This document shows, in pieces, positions 1-7,654 of a DNA stretch of 51,215 nt; the first letter of the stretch is position 1, and every line of letters begins with the position of its first letter. The notes under the pieces are model-generated. The model searched no databases and was not told where the DNA came from. It worked only from the letters and a program-made list of their open reading frames with translations. Source of the stretch: Kiritimatiellia bacterium. Lineage in GTDB: Bacteria > Verrucomicrobiota > Kiritimatiellia > RFP12 > UBA1067. A program made the translations under genes and the position numbers. Location of the stretch: contig JAGBZX010000019.1 in the NCBI GenBank assembly GCA_017628025.1, forward strand, positions 1-51,215, read 5' to 3'.

Positions 1-292
1 AAGTACCATAGGGAGAGAGTATATTATGTTTAGCTAGTTTTCGTAGCATTTTAGAAGGTTTGCTACTTTTACCGGACCATCTGCGAGAAGAGCCATACGA
101 AGAACTAGCCCCTAAAGAGCCACTACCGCGGCAAGAGTAAGAGCCTATCCCGTTAGTCTCCTCCTCGCCGAAATCTGAAGTAAAAAGCTCATAAAGCCCA
201 AAATACTTTAAAGCATCCGCAACATACGAACGCTCAATAGTGGACTTCTTAGCCCTCCAATAAGGAGAATGAGTATACTTCTTTCTTGCCAT
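1..292 (-). CDS. Unknown protein, N-terminal part (gene cut by window edge)
   Basis: An open frame runs from an ATG at 292 to the left edge without a stop, giving 97 codons; the C-terminus lies outside. The protein begins MARKKYTHSPYWRAKKS, is basic at the N-terminus, has a short acidic stretch near residue 42, and then a Ser/Gly-rich, low-complexity middle. It has no membrane segment, signal peptide or motif I recognise. An extended -10 element (TGATATACT, 303-311) ends ten bases before the ATG, so the message would have only about four leader bases; this supports the start. Function unknown. Confidence 0.55.
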   Translation of the reverse strand, partial: MARKKYTHSPYWRAKKSTIERSYVADALKYFGLYELFTSDFGEEETNGIGSYSCRGSGSLGASSSYGSSRRWSGKSSKPSKMLRKLAKHNILSPYGT

Positions 293-302
293 CACAAGAC
301 GT

Positions 303-311
303 AGTATATCA
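303..311 (-). promoter_or_regulatory. Extended -10 promoter element of the left-edge gene
   Basis: On the minus strand the sequence reads TGA followed by TATACT. The predicted transcription start (seven bases past the hexamer) is near 296, only four bases before the ATG at 292. No clear -35 is seen. The form matches other promoters in the window. Confidence 0.45.
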
Positions 312-341
312 TAAAATGAGAATTATATGCGGAAAAATCTT
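312..341. repeat. Dispersed 30-bp intergenic repeat, copy 1
   Basis: This 30-base stretch (begins TAAAATGAGAATTA, ends GGAAAAATCTT) matches 35084-35113 at 29 of 30 positions in the same orientation. A weaker relative lies at 34954-34981. All copies are intergenic. Function unknown. Confidence 0.6.
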
Positions 342-370
342 GAACTAAAACTTCTCGTTTAGTTTACAAA

Positions 371-406
371 AGTAAATGCGACTATGGAATGAAAGTCGCA
401 TTTACT
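371..406. other. Perfect 12-bp inverted repeat (hairpin)
   Basis: AGTAAATGCGAC (371-382) and GTCGCATTTACT (395-406) are perfect complements around a 12-base loop. It lies between the EamA transporter gene, which is transcribed toward it, and the left-edge gene. On the minus strand it is followed by TTTGTAAAC, which is only weakly T-rich. It could be a terminator for the 620-7497 unit or a protein-binding palindrome; the sequence does not decide. Confidence 0.5.
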
Positions 407-465
407 CTAAGAACAGACCATTATAGCAAACTAAGGGTGCTTGCAATTACAAAAGCGCCAAAAAT

Positions 466-603
466 AAGAAACCCTAAGCTATACTTATATGCAACCCTCA
501 GCCATACTCATAAGAAACCCTAAGCTATACTTATATGCAACCCTCAGCCATACTCATAAGAAACCCTAAGCTATATTTATATGCAACCCTCAGTTATACT
601 TAT
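466..603. repeat. Hierarchical tandem repeat, 3 x 46 bp, each 2 x 23 bp
   Basis: Three head-to-tail 46-base units begin at 466, 512 and 558. Units 1 and 2 are identical and unit 3 has a few changes. Each unit is itself two diverged 23-base halves (one starts AAGAAACCCTAAGC, the other ATGCAACCCTCAGC) that agree at 18 of 23 positions, so the array is six 23-mers in alternating order. It lies just past the stop of the EamA transporter gene. Confidence 0.9.
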
Positions 604-619
604 AAGTGTAATAGTTAAA

Positions 620-1492
620 CTACAAGCAAAGAAGAATAACGCCCACTAATATCGCAGCGAGCGCAAGAGCTTTTCGACGGATGTCGTGTTCATGAAATAT
701 CGCTCCACCTATAAAAAATGTCAATATTATACTTGAGCGTCTAATCAAACTCAGGACAGAGATCTGTGATTCTGGCATAGATATCGCCGTAAAATAAAAT
801 GCGTCACTCGCCGTCAGGAGGATTCCCGTCAATGGCATCGTCAGACGCCACTGAAATCCTTTGTGATTAAATACGGAAAGCACTCCATACATTACCGTCA
901 TCCCTCCAAGAAACCACCACAATACCGTAAGTGGTAAAATTCCCAGTCCCTGCATCAAATGCTTATCGTACAAGGCACTACAACTGCCTAACACCGTTCC
1001 TACAAGCGCCAATAAAACAGCCTTTATCCCTCCCTCTGCTCTATTCTTACTTGATGAAAGCGAAAAGAATATGCAACCAGCCATAACAAATGCCATGCCG
1101 ATGGCTTGAATTATATTTGGAATTTCTGCAAAAATAAGCACTGCCCCAATTAATGTCCAAAATGGTCCTGACGCACGAATTGGCGCGGCACATGTAATCG
1201 GCAAGGTCCTCAATGCCAAATATGTCGCCGTCCAACTCGCTCCTACAATAAAACTCTTAACCAACAAATGTAAAACGTGCTTAGGAGCAATATTAATCGC
1301 AGCACCCATTTTGCCACTAAAAAAAAGTATTAGCGATAATACCGCCCATCCGCTAAATGTCGTCAAAAATAAAGTTGGAAAAACAGAATTATTTTTTACG
1401 CTTGCTTTCTTGCAAAGATCATACATGCTCAAGCAAACGCTTGAAGAAAGTATCCACAAAAGCCATGAATCAGTTGTTATTGACATTATCAT
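620..1492 (-). CDS. EamA/DMT-family transporter
   Basis: A 290-residue integral membrane protein with about ten hydrophobic helices arranged as two EamA repeats, the usual size and layout of the drug/metabolite transporter superfamily. Members move small metabolites across the inner membrane; the substrate cannot be read from sequence. The motif region ITCAAPIRASGPFWTLIGA in the first repeat and ISVLSLIRRSSIILTFFIG in the second are the matching EamA segments. ATGs at 1492 and 1486 are both possible and neither has a clear ribosome binding site. It is the last gene of the minus-strand run from der, 41 bases past comEC. Confidence 0.85.
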   Translation of the reverse strand: MIMSITTDSWLLWILSSSVCLSMYDLCKKASVKNNSVFPTLFLTTFSGWAVLSLILFFSGKMGAAINIAPKHVLHLLVKSFIVGASWTATYLALRTLPITCAAPIRASGPFWTLIGAVLIFAEIPNIIQAIGMAFVMAGCIFFSLSSSKNRAEGGIKAVLLALVGTVLGSCSALYDKHLMQGLGILPLTVLWWFLGGMTVMYGVLSVFNHKGFQWRLTMPLTGILLTASDAFYFTAISMPESQISVLSLIRRSSIILTFFIGGAIFHEHDIRRKALALAAILVGVILLCL

Positions 1493-1533
1493 TCGGGGCG
1501 ATAACTAAAGTATATCTGATGCTCTTTTTAGTT

Positions 1534-2970
1534 TTATGACCAAAATTGCTCTTTCCGCTTAGCTCTTAAATATACTAATGTTGGAAGCAATACAATTAAA
1601 AGATACCATGAAATACAATCAAATAATCCCCATTGCTCAACTTCTATATTTGCCCATGGAATAGAAGCTATCGCCCAAGAGATACCACGCATCGCTTCAG
1701 TCGAAAGAATAGCCGCGTTATTTATATGAGCTGCAACTTGTAATGAAAAACACCCAATTATTGAACCGATAAATCCTAAAATAACAGAAGTTCCTGCTAG
1801 CGGCATAAGAAGAAGCGTAGCGACTAGCCCTCCTGGCGTTATCTGCCCGAAAACATACGCCGCAACTGGAGTACCAAATGCCCACGCTGCAACAAAGACT
1901 AATATCGCCCTTTTCTTTCGCGACCAACCAAGGCTAACTGCAAACCTATCAGAAACTAAAATGCCTAGCATCACAGTAAACGACAAGACTGACCCTATAT
2001 CAAAAAGCATTGATGGACAAAATATATGAAAAATCACAAATGTTTGAGCCCATGCTACTAACGCATCACTTCGCCTCATAAAAAAAGGGCCCATCAAATA
2101 AAATGTAGCCATCGAAGCTGCCCTCATTGCGCTCGGGCTAGATAATGCCAGGAACGCATAAAACCAAATCGCAGGAACAGCAAAAACTCCAGAAAAATCA
2201 AATGGGCATTTGCACAACCTTAGAAACAAAAGAATTAGCCCCAAAACAACACCAACATGAAGCCCTGATATAGCAAAAAAATGTGTTGTGCCTGCCGTAG
2301 CAAACGTCTTTCTAGTAGTCTTCTCCAATCCTGAGCGATCTCCAAAAATCATCGCCTTATTTATACCATAGGTTAGTAAATAATCTTCTAATACACCAAC
2401 TTTAGAAGCGTTAAGCATCTTATCCCTTACAAAATGAAGAATCTTAACTGGCGAAATACTACTAGGCGAATATATGCGTTGCGCAGAAGAATGCACACCA
2501 GAAATATACATCCTTCGCCTTCCTCTAAATGAGCGATCTTTTCGCTCTACCCAGCCAGTACATTTCCAAATCTCTCCAGGAGAAGGCGTTTGGGTATCAT
2601 CCTTAAAGCGCACCTGCAAATCAATACCGCGCCATGAAGAATTAAAGCTTACTCGTCCGAAACGATTTATAGGTGGCGTTTCAACTTTAAGTTCTGCCGT
2701 AAAAGGTCCATTACTTGATTCAATCGTGTCCAAAGCTTCATACCTGGAATTTTCAGTATAAAGCGCTAATGAAAAACCCGCAAGAAATATCGCTACATAT
2801 TTCCAGCCCTTAATAGAAAAGGCATATCCAAAAAAGACTGTGCAAAGTGCCGCGGCAACAGCATATAGCCAAAGCCACCCAAAAGGTCCAGCAACAAATC
2901 CTGCCGCCTCACCTAATGCCAGTGCGGCACATACCCCAAGCAATCCTGCGCTCGATATTGGCTTAACCAC
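1534..2970 (-). CDS. comEC: ComEC/Rec2-family DNA uptake channel protein
   Basis: 478 residues. An N-terminal membrane segment and a soluble OB-like region (DUF4131 type, about residues 20-170) are followed by the polytopic competence domain. The diagnostic segment THFFAISGLHVGVVLGLI is present near residue 235. In known systems ComEC forms the inner-membrane channel that takes up single-stranded DNA during transformation. The C-terminal metallo-beta-lactamase-like domain of long ComEC proteins is absent; the protein ends soon after the last helices. The start is a GTG at 2970, 24 bases after the preceding gene, with no clear ribosome binding site. No other competence genes are in the window, so natural transformation is only a possibility. 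Confidence 0.85.
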   Translation of the reverse strand: MVKPISSAGLLGVCAALALGEAAGFVAGPFGWLWLYAVAAALCTVFFGYAFSIKGWKYVAIFLAGFSLALYTENSRYEALDTIESSNGPFTAELKVETPPINRFGRVSFNSSWRGIDLQVRFKDDTQTPSPGEIWKCTGWVERKDRSFRGRRRMYISGVHSSAQRIYSPSSISPVKILHFVRDKMLNASKVGVLEDYLLTYGINKAMIFGDRSGLEKTTRKTFATAGTTHFFAISGLHVGVVLGLILLFLRLCKCPFDFSGVFAVPAIWFYAFLALSSPSAMRAASMATFYLMGPFFMRRSDALVAWAQTFVIFHIFCPSMLFDIGSVLSFTVMLGILVSDRFAVSLGWSRKKRAILVFVAAWAFGTPVAAYVFGQITPGGLVATLLLMPLAGTSVILGFIGSIIGCFSLQVAAHINNAAILSTEAMRGISWAIASIPWANIEVEQWGLFDCISWYLLIVLLPTLVYLRAKRKEQFWS

Positions 2971-2994
2971 TTGCGGGTTTTTATAAATAAATAA

Positions 2995-3996
2995 TTAAAG
3001 CCCTAGCGTAGCAGCAAGTTCAGCTTTGGACTTGTAACCAATAGATTTAGCTACAGTTGCACCATTGCGAATAAGAAATACCGCAGGAATTGATGTAATC
3101 TGGTAGCGTGCTGCTAAATCTGGAGCTTCATCAACATTAACCTTGCAGACCTTTATCACTCCAGCTTTCTCAGCTGCTAATGCTTCGATTTCTTTAGAAA
3201 GCATCACGCATGGGCCGCACCATTCTGCCCAGAAATCAATCACTACTGGGATTTTAGAAGAAAGAACTTCTTCATCAAAATTCGCGCTTGTAATATTTAT
3301 AGCTGCATTCATTTTCATCTCCTTTTCTTCAGTTTGAGTTTTAACATCTTTAATATCATTACCTTTACGCTCCATAAGACCTGACGCATAAATAATACCA
3401 GTAATAAGCAATGCTACACCGCATACCCTATTAATTATAAGTGTCCTTTTCTTTATAAAATTAAGTGCACTTTTTAATTCACTAAGAAAAACTGCCGTAA
3501 AGAAAAATGGTACACCTAACCCAACTGAGTACAAGGCTAATAATGTGGCGCCTTTAACAGCCCCTCCTTGTGCAGCGGCAGTTAAAAGAGCTGCGCCTAG
3601 ATAAGCCCCGGCACATGGCATTATACAAAGGGAATAAATTGCACCAAATGAAAACGCAGAGAAAAACCCATCCATCTTACGTGCCGATACTGATACAAAT
3701 TCAGGGAGCCGAAATAGCCCCAATGCAGAAAGAGCAAAAAGACACATCGAAGCGCCGCATACAATTCGGACTAACGAGCGATGCGAAGTGAGAAAACCAC
3801 CAAGAACTCCTGCAAAAACTCCTAGCGAAACAAATACCGCCGAATAACCAAGCACAAAGGCTAGCGCCCTAAACATAACAACTCGACGAGAAGCTTCACC
3901 AGATGCAAAATACATCGCATACACTGGCAAGAGCGGCAAAACACAAGGTGAAATAAATGAGGCAAGACCCTCCAAAAATGTAAATAAAAACTCCAT
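2995..3996 (-). CDS. CcdA/DsbD-type membrane thiol transporter fused to thioredoxin
   Basis: 333 residues in two parts. Residues 1-205 form a CcdA-like six-helix membrane domain beginning MEFLFTFLEGLASFISPCVLP, with the paired cysteines (SPCVLP and IMPCAGAYLG) that carry electrons across the membrane. After a charged linker, residues 229-333 are a complete thioredoxin with the active site WCGPC (Cys at 32 and 35 of the thioredoxin part). CcdA passes reducing power from cytoplasmic thioredoxin to the periplasm for cytochrome c maturation or disulfide reduction. A fused thioredoxin could supply the electrons directly if it is on the cytoplasmic side; the topology is not established here. A ribosome binding site (GAAAGG) precedes the ATG at 3996. 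A second good site sits inside the linker (separate entry). Confidence 0.85.
   Translation of the reverse strand: MEFLFTFLEGLASFISPCVLPLLPVYAMYFASGEASRRVVMFRALAFVLGYSAVFVSLGVFAGVLGGFLTSHRSLVRIVCGASMCLFALSALGLFRLPEFVSVSARKMDGFFSAFSFGAIYSLCIMPCAGAYLGAALLTAAAQGGAVKGATLLALYSVGLGVPFFFTAVFLSELKSALNFIKKRTLIINRVCGVALLITGIIYASGLMERKGNDIKDVKTQTEEKEMKMNAAINITSANFDEEVLSSKIPVVIDFWAEWCGPCVMLSKEIEALAAEKAGVIKVCKVNVDEAPDLAARYQITSIPAVFLIRNGATVAKSIGYKSKAELAATLGL
3310..3324 (-). promoter_or_regulatory. Internal ribosome binding site and start codon for free thioredoxin
   Basis: Inside the linker of the CcdA-thioredoxin gene the minus strand reads AAGGAG (3324-3319), six bases, then ATG (3312-3310). Translation from this ATG gives MNAAINITS... 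of 105 residues, the normal size of a free thioredoxin with its CxxC at 32/35. The internal start is inferred from spacing and sequence only. Confidence 0.5.
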
Positions 3997-3999
3997 ACT

Positions 4000-5499
4000 T
4001 TAATTCCTTTCAAGAAATCTTCCGCCGCGCCCTATAGAACTTGACTGATTAGTAAAAGTAGAAACAACTCCGTTAACTAAAACGTATGACATCCCTGAAG
4101 CATAAGAATGAGGATTAGCAAACTGTGATGTTGCGGCAAATTCTTTTTCATTCCAAATTGCTATATCTGCGTATGCACCTTTTTTAATTTCGCCACGTCC
4201 TTTTATTCCAAACCTAAGCGCTGGAGCCAATGTCATTCGATTAACACACTGCTCAATTGTAAAGCCTAATCTACGTAGCCTCCTATAAAAAACCGGCATC
4301 GTGCCGTAAGCGCGCGGATGCGGATAATCCTGTCCTAAGGGACCATCTATACGGCGAAGCGAAGCGTCACTACCAGGCACCACCCATGATGCGGAAAGTA
4401 TCCTATCAAGATTCTCCTGGCTCATCATAAAGAAAAACGCTCCTGTTTTACCTTTGTCACGAGCTGTAATTTGGCGTATAAAATCTTGAGGCGAAACCGA
4501 ATGCTCGTCAGCACAATCCTTAACGCTACGACCACTAAAGCGTTTATTTTCTAATTCCCAGGTGCCAGCAACTATAACAGATGACCAATCACGGTCTTTA
4601 ATGGAACCGTCATCTTCAATAACAATATCAAGCTCTGTGCATGCTGCAGTATATGGATATCTATCTGCACCTAAAAGTTCGCCTAACTCTACAGCCTTAC
4701 CTATTTTTTCTAACACCCTATCTATAAGATGCCAATTGTTTTCACCATAAGTTTTAAGATGAGAAATCTCTGCTCTTACTCCTGTTGCATTAACAAGAGA
4801 AAGAACTTCATCTATAGATTCAATAATTTTATCTGCCTCTGAACGCATATGCGTGGCATAAAAAGCGCCTTTAGAAGCTGCTATTTTAGCCAATGTCTCA
4901 ACTTCAAATGGCGTAGAGTATTTGCCTGGCGGATAAACCAGACCTGTTGAAAGCCCCCACGACCCCTGCTCTAGAGTTTCTTCAAAAAGATAACACATAC
5001 GCTTTAATTCGTCAGGAGAGCATTGGCGAGCATCATAACCTACTACTGACGAACGAATTGTATTGTGACCTGTAAATTGAATTGAATTTATCGCTGGTCG
5101 TGATGACGAGAAGACTTCTTTATATTCTGCTAGTGTCCGCCACGTAAGACGTTTTCCTAAAAGCGCAGCCCAATCTGAAGATAAGCGCGCCTGCCCATAC
5201 CGCGGCGCAATAGATGCGCCACATTGCCCATTGATTTCGGTAGTTATGCCTTGAGTTATCTTCGAATTAGCCTCAGGCTCCAAAACTAAATACGCGTCAG
5301 AATGCGAGTGAGAGTCAATAAACCCAGGAGTTACTAATAATCCTTCTGCTGATATTACGGAATCAAAATAATTTGACGTTTTATCTAAGCCTTCAGGATA
5401 AACTCCTGCGATTTTATCATTTTCTACTAAAACATCTGCGCGGCACGGGGGATTGCCCGCGCCGTCAACTACGACGCCCCCGTGTATAAGAGTCGTCAT
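4000..5499 (-). CDS. N-acyl-D-amino-acid deacylase family amidohydrolase
   Basis: 499 residues, the normal length of the D-aminoacylase family of metal-dependent amidohydrolases. These remove the acyl group from N-acyl-D-amino acids, and related enzymes act on D-glutamate or dipeptide substrates. Family landmarks are GFIDSHSHSD (metal-binding His pair near residue 67), ITQGITTEINGQCG with the family cysteine ligand near 94, THMRSE near 217, EISHLKTYG near 245, and a late Asp in VPGSDASL. No signal peptide is seen, so it should be cytoplasmic. The start overlaps the end of purN by four bases (ATGA). Its substrate could come from peptidoglycan or peptide recycling; that is inference. Confidence 0.85.
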   Translation of the reverse strand: MTTLIHGGVVVDGAGNPPCRADVLVENDKIAGVYPEGLDKTSNYFDSVISAEGLLVTPGFIDSHSHSDAYLVLEPEANSKITQGITTEINGQCGASIAPRYGQARLSSDWAALLGKRLTWRTLAEYKEVFSSSRPAINSIQFTGHNTIRSSVVGYDARQCSPDELKRMCYLFEETLEQGSWGLSTGLVYPPGKYSTPFEVETLAKIAASKGAFYATHMRSEADKIIESIDEVLSLVNATGVRAEISHLKTYGENNWHLIDRVLEKIGKAVELGELLGADRYPYTAACTELDIVIEDDGSIKDRDWSSVIVAGTWELENKRFSGRSVKDCADEHSVSPQDFIRQITARDKGKTGAFFFMMSQENLDRILSASWVVPGSDASLRRIDGPLGQDYPHPRAYGTMPVFYRRLRRLGFTIEQCVNRMTLAPALRFGIKGRGEIKKGAYADIAIWNEKEFAATSQFANPHSYASGMSYVLVNGVVSTFTNQSSSIGRGGRFLERN

Positions 5500-6113
5500 A
5501 ACGCTATAACGACCTTCCTCCCTTCAATCGAAAGCTTTCCCTCGGAGAGCGCCTTTAATGCCTCTGGATAAGCAATATGCTCTTCAACTTGTATTCGCGC
5601 ATGTAATGACTCAGGCGTATCACCAGAAAGAACTGGCACCGCACGCTGCACTATAATTGGCCCAGTATCGGTACCGGCATCAACAAAGTGAACTGTGACT
5701 CCTGCCACCTTGCATCCATAATTAAGTGCCTGCTCCCAGCTATGCACACCAGGAAATGCTGGCAACAAGGAAGGGTGAATGTTTAACACTCTATTAGGGA
5801 ATGCTTCAAGTAAATTTTTCTTAACTATGCGCATAAAGCCAGCTAAAACAACTGTATCAACGCCTTCTGCTTTAAGCATTTCTATACACCGCTCTTCTGC
5901 CGCGCCTTCTAACTTTGTTTTAAACGGCGCGCAATCAAGATACGTCGCCTTAAGCGAATGCTTTTTAGCACGCTCTAAGATTTTAGCGTCTTTCACATCT
6001 GAAATAACTAATTTTACCTCAGCATCAAGCTCCCCCTTTTCAATAGCATCAACTATTGATTGCATATTCGAGCCTGAGCCCGAGCCTAGAACACCTAACT
6101 TAAGCTTGTCCAT
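5496..6113 (-). CDS. purN: Phosphoribosylglycinamide formyltransferase (PurN)
   Basis: 205 residues, full length. It transfers the formyl group of 10-formyltetrahydrofolate to glycinamide ribonucleotide, the third step of de novo purine synthesis, in the cytoplasm. Visible landmarks are the nucleotide-binding loop GSGSGSNMQSI, the catalytic segment NIHPSLLPAFPG (Asn and His), and the conserved Asp in VHFVDAGTDTGPII. The start lies 14 bases inside the end of der and the stop overlaps the next gene, so the three genes are translationally linked. Confidence 0.96.
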   Translation of the reverse strand: MDKLKLGVLGSGSGSNMQSIVDAIEKGELDAEVKLVISDVKDAKILERAKKHSLKATYLDCAPFKTKLEGAAEERCIEMLKAEGVDTVVLAGFMRIVKKNLLEAFPNRVLNIHPSLLPAFPGVHSWEQALNYGCKVAGVTVHFVDAGTDTGPIIVQRAVPVLSGDTPESLHARIQVEEHIAYPEALKALSEGKLSIEGRKVVIAL

Positions 6114-7497
6114 CTAAACCTCCTGACAAATTATCAACCGCCCTCTGAGCCCTTGGCTCTTTTGAACCATGTGAACGCGCTTTAAGGAAAAGCCTTAGTG
6201 GCGCACCTTCTAACCCAAAACGCTCACGAATACGCCTTTCTAAATATGCCAAGTACGCAGGCGTGGCAAGCTTTGGATCATTAACAAAAAGCCTAATTGT
6301 CTGCGGATTTGTCGAAACCTGCAAAGCATAATAAATCTTAAGTCGCTTACCTCTGACCATTGGAGCTACCGTCTTTTTAGCAGCTTTAACAAGCACGTTA
6401 TTAAGCATACCTGTTGGAATTTTTTGACAAGCACTCGCCGCGGAACGATCGATAGCATCGATAGTTCTACGAATATTATAACCTGACTTATTCGAACAGA
6501 AAACAACTGGCGCAAACGAAAGGAACGGCATCATCTGCCGAAGCGCCTCTGATGCTTTAGTCTCTGTAAGACCATCTTCTAGCCCTAAATCCCACTTCTG
6601 CATAAGCAGTATGCAAGCCTTGTGAGCATCTAGTATCTTGCCTGCAATGCGCTTATCTTGCATCGTTGGCCCCATTTTAGAATCTAGTAGTAGCACCGCC
6701 ACATCAGCCTCTTCTATAGCCTGCTCAGATCTAAAAAGAGAAAAGTTGTCTACTGAAGTTTTCGACATCTTTGTGTGCGGCTTCATGCCTGCCGTATCTA
6801 CAAGCATATAATGGCGTGCTTCAGGCCCAGAGCCAATTGTAAAGGGCACTTCAACAGCATCGCGAGTTGTTCCAGGAATATCAGAAACAATAACTCGTGG
6901 CGCATTCAAAAGCCTATTAATATACGAGGATTTACCTGCATTAGGGCGCCCAACAATTGCTACGCGCAATGGTCTAATATGAGACTCATCTTCAACTGCT
7001 GGAGGCAAAGCGGAGGTAACAGCCTCAACAAGTGCATCTATCCCTCTTGAATGTTCTGCGGAGACAGCAAAAACCTTTAACCCGAAGCGTTCAAACTCAG
7101 ATGCTCTCCAATCGTCATTAGAAGTATCACATTTGTTTGCTGCAATTACACAAGGCACGCCAGACTCGCGAACTCGCTTTATAACCTCAGAATCAAGAGG
7201 AGTAATGCCCTCTCTAGAGTCGACAACGATAACACAAACGGAGCTATCTTCAACAGCAAGTGCAGCCTGAGCACGCGTCTCGGAATCAAGCGGATCTTTA
7301 GTCACGCGCTTATCAAATGCTATACCGCCAGTATCAACAAGCATTACCTTTCGACCATTTAGGTCTACTTGTCTAGTGACACGGTCGCGTGTAACACCGG
7401 GCTGATCGAAAACAATAGCTACTCGCTTTTTCGCTAAACGATTAAAAAGCGCACTCTTACCCGTATTGGGCCTACCTACCAAAGATACAATATTCAT
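6100..7497 (-). CDS. der: Ribosome biogenesis GTPase Der (EngA)
   Basis: 465 residues with two GTPase domains in tandem and a C-terminal KH-like domain, the signature of Der, which is needed for 50S subunit assembly. Domain 1 has GRPNTGKS (residues 8-15), DTGG and NKCD; domain 2 has GRPNAGKS, DTAGM and a less typical MQKWD in the base-specificity position. The KH-like part begins near residue 355. It heads the minus-strand unit down to the EamA transporter. An extended -10 (TGGTATAAT) ends eleven bases before the ATG, so the leader would be about five bases. Confidence 0.97.
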   Translation of the reverse strand: MNIVSLVGRPNTGKSALFNRLAKKRVAIVFDQPGVTRDRVTRQVDLNGRKVMLVDTGGIAFDKRVTKDPLDSETRAQAALAVEDSSVCVIVVDSREGITPLDSEVIKRVRESGVPCVIAANKCDTSNDDWRASEFERFGLKVFAVSAEHSRGIDALVEAVTSALPPAVEDESHIRPLRVAIVGRPNAGKSSYINRLLNAPRVIVSDIPGTTRDAVEVPFTIGSGPEARHYMLVDTAGMKPHTKMSKTSVDNFSLFRSEQAIEEADVAVLLLDSKMGPTMQDKRIAGKILDAHKACILLMQKWDLGLEDGLTETKASEALRQMMPFLSFAPVVFCSNKSGYNIRRTIDAIDRSAASACQKIPTGMLNNVLVKAAKKTVAPMVRGKRLKIYYALQVSTNPQTIRLFVNDPKLATPAYLAYLERRIRERFGLEGAPLRLFLKARSHGSKEPRAQRAVDNLSGGLDGQA

Positions 7498-7508
7498 GAT
7501 TTGCGCAT

Positions 7509-7517
7509 ATTATACCA
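7509..7517 (-). promoter_or_regulatory. Extended -10 promoter of der
   Basis: The minus strand reads TGG then TATAAT, ending eleven bases before the der ATG at 7497. The start of transcription is predicted near 7502, leaving about five untranslated bases and no room for a ribosome binding site. A -35 is not convincing. Confidence 0.55.
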
Positions 7518-7623
7518 TAAATCCGCAAAAAGAACTTAAAACTACGGTAAATTAAATAACCTCGCCCTTCAAAGAGCACTTTTATAAAAAATAACAAAAC
7601 TAGGGTAAAAACAATCATAAATA

Positions 7624-7632
7624 TGATATACT
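7624..7632 (+). promoter_or_regulatory. Extended -10 promoter of the alcohol dehydrogenase gene
   Basis: TGA then TATACT (7627-7632) stands 22 bases before the ATG at 7655. The predicted leader of about 16 bases contains an AAGAGG ribosome binding site, so this gene is normally led. The rest of the 7498-7654 gap is AT-rich and shows nothing else I can name. Confidence 0.55.
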
Positions 7633-7654
7633 TTTTATAAAAGAGGTTAACTAT

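Noticed and set aside
466-603. CRISPR array
   Set aside because: The units are contiguous with no unique spacers, and no cas genes are present; it is a tandem repeat.
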